Assembly (NCBI GenBank): GCA_937132145.1
Contig: CAKZNY010000232.1
Coordinates: forward strand, 1-11,680
Direction of reading: 5' to 3'
DNA from: an uncultured Paracoccaceae bacterium
GTDB taxonomy: Bacteria; Pseudomonadota; Alphaproteobacteria; Rhodobacterales; Rhodobacteraceae
DNA length: 11,680 bases
Part shown: positions 7,569 to 11,680 of the stretch, in pieces
How positions within the stretch are numbered: position 1 is the first letter of the stretch
Layout: each line of letters opens with the position of its first letter
Position numbers and translations under genes: made by a program
Notes under the pieces: model-generated
The model's input: the letters and a program-made list of their open reading frames with translations, nothing else
Databases searched by the model: none
Told to the model about the DNA's origin: nothing

Positions 7569-9242
7569 ATGTATCAAATTAGCAACGGTCATAAACTGCG
7601 AAATATATTCATCGCAATCTCCCTTTCAGTACTGGGCACAACCGCGCCGGTATTTGCACAGGAAGCAGCTACACAACCGGCTGTAGAGGTGACATCTGAA
7701 GAACGCTTCGCCGCAACTTTACAAGAGTTGTTTACGCAAGGCGGCCCTAAGCTTTCAGATTTTGCCAGCTTTTACGCGGATCGAAATTACCAACCGATAT
7801 GGGCGAATAACACAGGCAGCATTCTCGCTTTGATTACAGCGATCGAGCAGGCGCCTGATCACGGCATGACCGTTTCAAGGTACGAACTGGCGAAACTCGA
7901 ATTGCTATGGGCTGCGGGGGATGCGCCCGAACAAATGGCGGCATTGGAATTTCAGGCCGCAAATTCCTTTGTGAAATTTGCCAAAGAATTGAATGCAGGC
8001 ATACTGGATCCGCGTGGAATACCTAACCCTGGTGCCGATCACGACGAAATGTTTGCAACCCGTTACGTTCCAGAGACCATCGACTTATTGGTAGATGTTG
8101 CGTCTGCCGCGGATAAAGGGATGTTCTACAAAACATTACAGCCCTCGGCACCTGAATATACACAGATGCTGGCGTTGAAACAGCAGCTCGAGGCGCTGGC
8201 TTCGTCCAATGGCTGGGGCCCGATTGTACCAAGTGGCAAAACACTGCGTCTGGGGAAATCCAGCGCGCGGATCGTTGCCCTGCGGGAGCGGCTTGCTCAA
8301 CGTGGGTACGATGTCGACGATTTGTCTTCCCCCACCTTTGATAATGCATTGCTGAAAATCGTAAAACTTTTCCAAACCGATTCAGGCCTAAACGCAGACG
8401 GTGCCGTCGGGCCACAAACGTTGGCATCGATCAACGCGCAACCGAATGGCCGGCTAAAGCAGGTTATCGTTAATCTGGAGCGGATGCGCTGGATGAATTA
8501 TGACCTTGGCGAGCGGCATGTTTATGTGAACATTCCAGATTACACCGCGTCAATAATCGACAATGGGAAACCCACATTAAGTTTCCGTGTCGTCGTTGGT
8601 ACATCGAAATTCCAGACCACCGAATTTTCGGATGTCATGACCCATATGGTTATAAACCCGTCCTGGAACGTACCCTACAGCATTGCTTCAGAGGAATACT
8701 TGCCAAAACTTCGGACGGATCCGACCCTTCTAGTACGTGAAAATATCAGTATGATGGTAAGTGGGTCTAATCAGATAGTTGACTCAACAAGACTGGATTA
8801 TTCATATTTCACCAAAGATAACTTCCCGTTTTTCTTGAAGCAAAGCCCTGGCAAAAACAATGCGCTGGGTCGGGTTAAATTTATGTTCCCAAACAGATTC
8901 AATATTTATATGCATGATACACCCGCGCGAAGCCTGTTTAACAAAGATGCAAGGGCGTTTAGTCACGGGTGTGTTCGTGTGCAAAAGCCGCTAGAATTTG
9001 CCTATGCGTTGTTGTCTTTGCAGACAGCGGACCCGGAAACACTATTCCAAACCACTTTGGCATCTGGTGAAGAGACACAGATAAATCTGGTGAAACCGGT
9101 TCCCGTGCATATTGTGTATCGTACGGCTTGGGTGGATCGCGACGGCGTCGCGCAATTCCGCCAAGATATCTATGGTCGTGACACATTGGTAATGAATGCT
9201 TTGATCAATGCCGGGGTTACATTGCCTGCACTTGATAGCTAA
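7569..9242 (+). CDS. YcbB-like L,D-transpeptidase (YkuD domain) with peptidoglycan-binding domain
   Basis: It is predicted to form 3-3 peptidoglycan cross-links, or to attach proteins to peptidoglycan, in the periplasm. A Sec signal peptide (residues 1-30, cleavage after PVFA) is followed by an N-terminal scaffold region (about 43-215, containing FYADRNYQPIW), a PG_binding_1 repeat (about 225-290), and the YkuD catalytic domain (about 316-485). Catalytic residues are seen in YMHDTP (His449) and SHGCVR (465-470, Cys468). The insert between MVINPSWNVP and RVKFMFPN is the lid seen in YcbB-type enzymes. The length of 557 aa is within the YcbB range. GAGG (7560-7563) precedes the ATG. lpxD follows 48 nt downstream and may be co-transcribed. 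Confidence 0.92.
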   Translation: MYQISNGHKLRNIFIAISLSVLGTTAPVFAQEAATQPAVEVTSEERFAATLQELFTQGGPKLSDFASFYADRNYQPIWANNTGSILALITAIEQAPDHGMTVSRYELAKLELLWAAGDAPEQMAALEFQAANSFVKFAKELNAGILDPRGIPNPGADHDEMFATRYVPETIDLLVDVASAADKGMFYKTLQPSAPEYTQMLALKQQLEALASSNGWGPIVPSGKTLRLGKSSARIVALRERLAQRGYDVDDLSSPTFDNALLKIVKLFQTDSGLNADGAVGPQTLASINAQPNGRLKQVIVNLERMRWMNYDLGERHVYVNIPDYTASIIDNGKPTLSFRVVVGTSKFQTTEFSDVMTHMVINPSWNVPYSIASEEYLPKLRTDPTLLVRENISMMVSGSNQIVDSTRLDYSYFTKDNFPFFLKQSPGKNNALGRVKFMFPNRFNIYMHDTPARSLFNKDARAFSHGCVRVQKPLEFAYALLSLQTADPETLFQTTLASGEETQINLVKPVPVHIVYRTAWVDRDGVAQFRQDIYGRDTLVMNALINAGVTLPALDS

Positions 9243-9290
9243 AAGTGGGTAAAGCGGTCGGATTGGCCGGTTAACCCGCTCGGAGGCTTT

Positions 9291-10379
9291 ATGCAAATTA
9301 CTGTCGCAAAACTGGCGCAAGCGTTGGGGGCAAAGGCCGTTGGCGATGTGGAACAGTTGATCTCCGGCCCTTGCGAGCCGAGTGCGGCCAAGGCCGGTTT
9401 AATCGCGCTAGCCATGGACGAATCCTATAGCGAGGCGTTGCAGCAAAGCGGTGCGCGCGTCGCCATTCTGTGGCAAGGTGCGGATTGGAAAGCCTTGGGG
9501 TTAAGCGCTGCGATATTCGTGCCACGCCCACGCTACGCCCTTTCAGGGATCACAAACGTGTTTGGCGTTGATCCAGAGGTTGCCAAAGGCATCCACCCGA
9601 CAGCCCTTATTGACCCGAGCGCGGAGATTGGTGAAAACCCGTCTATCGGCCCGTTTGTCGTTATCGGCAAGGGCGCAAAAATAGGCGCGAACGCGCGGAT
9701 ATTATCCCATACAAGTATCGCCGAGCATGCCCTTATCGGGGCGAACGCGTTGATCTATGAGGGGGTGCGAATACGTGCCCGCGTCGAGATCGGCGACGAT
9801 TTTATTTGCCAGTCAAATGCGGTGATCGGCGGGGACGGGTTCTCGTTCGTGACACCTAAAGCCGGAGCGATCGAAGAAGCGCGCAGCATGTCGCAAGAAA
9901 TTTCGGGTGGAACGGATGAATACGCGCGGATCAACTCGCTTGGGACCGTGATAATCGGTGACAGGGTCGAGGTAGGCGCGAACACCACCATTGATCGCGG
10001 CACGATTTCAAACACGGTGATCGGGACGGGAACGAAGATCGATAACCTTGTGCAGATCGGGCATAACGTCAAAATCGGCAAGCATTGTTTGCTGTGTGGC
10101 ATGGCCGGAATCGCAGGCAGCGCGGTTTTGCATGATCGGGTTATCTTGGGCGGAAACGCGGGGGTTATGGACCATGTAGTCGTTGGCGCCAACTCGATCG
10201 CGACGGGCAAAGCGGCGATTTTGTCGAACGTGCCGCCCAATCGTGTGATGATGGGAAATCCGGCGGTTCCGATGAAATCCAGCATCGAAAGCTACAAGGC
10301 CCTGCGTCGATTGCCGCGTATGGCGCGCAAGCTTGCCGATTTAGAAAAACAGGTTTCAAAACTGGATACGACCAAGTAG
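9291..10379 (+). CDS. lpxD: UDP-3-O-acylglucosamine N-acyltransferase (LpxD)
   Basis: LpxD transfers a 3-hydroxyacyl chain from acyl carrier protein to the amine of UDP-3-O-acyl-glucosamine, the third step of lipid A synthesis, in the cytoplasm. Residues 1-97 fit the uridine-binding N-domain. Residues 101-320 are hexapeptide repeats of a left-handed beta-helix. The C-terminal helix ([17 protein letters not shown]) is the ACP-binding tail type. The catalytic His is in NLVQIGHNV (His258), a second conserved His is in VMDHVVVG (His295), and GGDGFSF is at 180-186. The loop after GGDGFSF is about 18 residues longer than in E. coli, as I recall for Rhodobacter homologues. GGAGG (9282-9286) sets the start. 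The ACP gene is 33 nt downstream. It may be the sole copy or a paralogue. Confidence 0.9.
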   Translation: MQITVAKLAQALGAKAVGDVEQLISGPCEPSAAKAGLIALAMDESYSEALQQSGARVAILWQGADWKALGLSAAIFVPRPRYALSGITNVFGVDPEVAKGIHPTALIDPSAEIGENPSIGPFVVIGKGAKIGANARILSHTSIAEHALIGANALIYEGVRIRARVEIGDDFICQSNAVIGGDGFSFVTPKAGAIEEARSMSQEISGGTDEYARINSLGTVIIGDRVEVGANTTIDRGTISNTVIGTGTKIDNLVQIGHNVKIGKHCLLCGMAGIAGSAVLHDRVILGGNAGVMDHVVVGANSIATGKAAILSNVPPNRVMMGNPAVPMKSSIESYKALRRLPRMARKLADLEKQVSKLDTTK

Positions 10380-10412
10380 ACGAATGCTTGAGAACATAAG
10401 AGGAAAAATCCG

Positions 10413-10688
10413 ATGGCACAGAGTGTGCAGGATAGGGTTATTGCAATATTAGCTGAACAAGCGCTTATGAACGTGTCCGAAGTGAATCTGGAAGCAACGC
10501 TTGACGAACTCGGGATCGACTCCCTCGGTCTGGTCGAGGCGGTGTTCGCAATCGAGGAAACCTTCGATGTGCATGTGCCGTTCAATGCGAATGATCCATT
10601 AGACGCCCAGTTTGACATTTCCAACGTGCAATCGATGATCAAGGCTGTTGAAGGTCTTGTTGCTGCGGCTGCAAATAACCCGGCATGA
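10413..10688 (+). CDS. Dedicated acyl carrier protein
   Basis: This 91-aa acidic protein carries acyl chains on a 4'-phosphopantetheine attached to Ser37 in the motif DELGIDSLGL. The four-helix ACP pattern is clear: VQDRVIAILAEQA, the Ser-containing helix II (SLGLVEAVFAIEETF), and a C-terminal helix (VQSMIKAVEGLV). It is longer and less like the housekeeping AcpP (about 78 aa). The segment after helix II (VHVPFNANDPLDAQFDIS) is extended, and VFAIEETFDVHVPF resembles the AcpXL type used for special lipid A chains. AAGAGGA (10398-10404) precedes the ATG. Its stop overlaps the ketosynthase start by 4 nt, so the two are co-translated. The acyl chain it carries is not determined by sequence. Confidence 0.88.
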   Translation: MAQSVQDRVIAILAEQALMNVSEVNLEATLDELGIDSLGLVEAVFAIEETFDVHVPFNANDPLDAQFDISNVQSMIKAVEGLVAAAANNPA

Positions 10689-11680
10689 AGCGCGTCGTCA
10701 TCACGGGCCAAGGTGCCATTAGTTCACTAGGTATGAGCGCGACCGCCACGATGGAAGGTATGCGCGAAGGCCGCCTCGGCATCACGGATTTGGTGATGCA
10801 GGACGTGGATCGCCTGTCAATCAAGATCGGTGGGCAGGTTCACGGCTACAATGAGGCGGATTATTTCAGCCGCCAAGAACTGGTTCTTTACGATAAATTC
10901 ACACAATTCGCGCTACTGTCAGCAAAGGAAGCGATGGCACAGAGCGGGTTGGAGATAACTGAGCGTCTAATGCTTCGCTCCGGCGTTATCTTGGGTACTG
11001 CTGGCGGTGGTTTGCATACGCAGGACGAAAACTACCGGCGCGTTTACGAGGCTGGCAAGAACCGCGTGCATCCGTTTGTGGTTCCACGTCTGATGAATAA
11101 TGCGGCGGCCAGCCATGTTTCCATGACGTATAACCTGCACGGGCCCTCTTATACGGTGGCCACGGCGTGTGCGTCCTCGAACCACGCAATGGGGCAGGCG
11201 TTCCATATGATCCGCGCTGGCACGACAGATGTGATGTTAACCGGTGGCAGTGAAAGCATGCTGGTGTTCGGCGGGATTAAGGCGTGGGAAGGCCTGCGCG
11301 TGATGTCCAAGGATGCTTGCCGCCCGTTTTGTGCCACGCGCAACGGCATGGTTCAGGGCGAGGGGGCGGCCGTTTTCGTCTTCGAGGAATACGAGCACGC
11401 CAAGGCACGTGGTGCTGATATGTTGGCTGAAGTGATCGGTTTTGCCATGAATTCGAATGCGTCTGAGATTGTGACGCCCAACCGGATCGGCGCGGCGCGG
11501 GCCATACGGGGCGCGTTGCTGGACGCAGGTCTGAACGGCGACGAGGTTGGCTATATCAACGCGCACGGAACCGGCACGACGGGGAATGATATAACCGAAT
11601 GCGCTGCGGTGCGCGATGTGTTCGGGGTGCATGCCGATAAACTGATGATGTCCTCGACCAAATCCATGCACGGACATCTT
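10685..11680 (+). CDS. Beta-ketoacyl-ACP synthase (KAS I/II type), truncated by window end
   Basis: The visible 332 residues begin MKRVVITGQGAISSLG and belong to the thiolase-fold ketosynthases that extend an acyl chain by two carbons from malonyl-ACP. The full catalytic set is present: Cys162 in ATACASS, His294 in INAHGTGT, Lys326 and His329 in STKSMHGH. LTGGSESM (185-192) is also typical. About 80 residues are expected beyond the window edge. The ATG overlaps the acyl carrier protein stop as ATGA, so this enzyme and that carrier probably act together. It resembles FabF/FabB, but its pairing with a private carrier and LpxD suggests a secondary synthase rather than the main fatty-acid enzyme. 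The chain produced is unknown. Confidence 0.93.
   Translation, partial: MKRVVITGQGAISSLGMSATATMEGMREGRLGITDLVMQDVDRLSIKIGGQVHGYNEADYFSRQELVLYDKFTQFALLSAKEAMAQSGLEITERLMLRSGVILGTAGGGLHTQDENYRRVYEAGKNRVHPFVVPRLMNNAAASHVSMTYNLHGPSYTVATACASSNHAMGQAFHMIRAGTTDVMLTGGSESMLVFGGIKAWEGLRVMSKDACRPFCATRNGMVQGEGAAVFVFEEYEHAKARGADMLAEVIGFAMNSNASEIVTPNRIGAARAIRGALLDAGLNGDEVGYINAHGTGTTGNDITECAAVRDVFGVHADKLMMSSTKSMHGHL

Noticed and set aside
9253..9280. Possible terminator between the L,D-transpeptidase and lpxD genes (AGGCG-type arms AGCGG/CCGCT and the palindrome GGTTAACC)
   Set aside because: The arms enclose a poorly paired interior and no T-tract follows, so it is not a convincing terminator; co-transcription across the 48-nt gap remains possible.

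Overview
This window looks like chromosomal DNA from an alphaproteobacterium, most likely of the Rhodobacterales/Roseobacter type. Three things point there: ribosomal protein L21 carries a long Ala/Lys linker and a C-terminal helix-hairpin-helix module, LpxD has the long loop after its GGDGFSF motif that I recall from Rhodobacter-type enzymes, and the order rplU-rpmA-(exporter, GNATs)-obgE-proB-proA is familiar from that group. This assignment comes from recalled family knowledge; no database search was run.

Layout. Positions 1-137 (minus strand) hold the first 45 residues of a DUF2235-type hydrolase, cut by the window edge. It diverges from the rplU operon across a regulatory region with a promoter for each direction, a perfect 8-bp inverted repeat over the minus-strand promoter, and a strong TTGACA-N17-GATAAC promoter for rplU. 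The rplU leader is about 130 nt long and holds a perfect AGGAGG followed by a GTG-started 42-codon reading frame that runs into rplU. rplU and rpmA end at a strong intrinsic terminator. The ribosome binding site of the next gene begins two bases past its T-tract. From there a very compact run of seven genes follows: LysE-family exporter, two GNAT acetyltransferases, a 49-aa unknown protein, obgE, proB and proA. All junctions are overlaps or gaps of 6 nt or less.

Positions 6686-9242 hold a divergent cell-wall pair. A Tat-signal-bearing DUF882/MepK-like peptidase lies on the minus strand, and a YcbB-like L,D-transpeptidase lies on the plus strand. Transpeptidases of this type make 3-3 peptidoglycan cross-links and MepK-type enzymes cut them. 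The 313-bp gap between the two genes presumably carries control elements for both.

From 9291 to the window end is a lipid-assembly run: an LpxD-type N-acyltransferase, a dedicated 91-aa acyl carrier protein, and a beta-ketoacyl-ACP synthase cut by the window edge after 332 residues. An acyl transferase next to its own carrier and elongating enzyme suggests a specialised acyl chain for lipid A or another envelope lipid.

Most genes are recognisable housekeeping or envelope genes. I see no mobile element, CRISPR array, tRNA or rRNA. The less ordinary items are the possible leader peptide before rplU, the 49-aa ORF wedged before obgE, the terminator abutting the exporter gene, and the LpxD-ACP-ketosynthase cluster.
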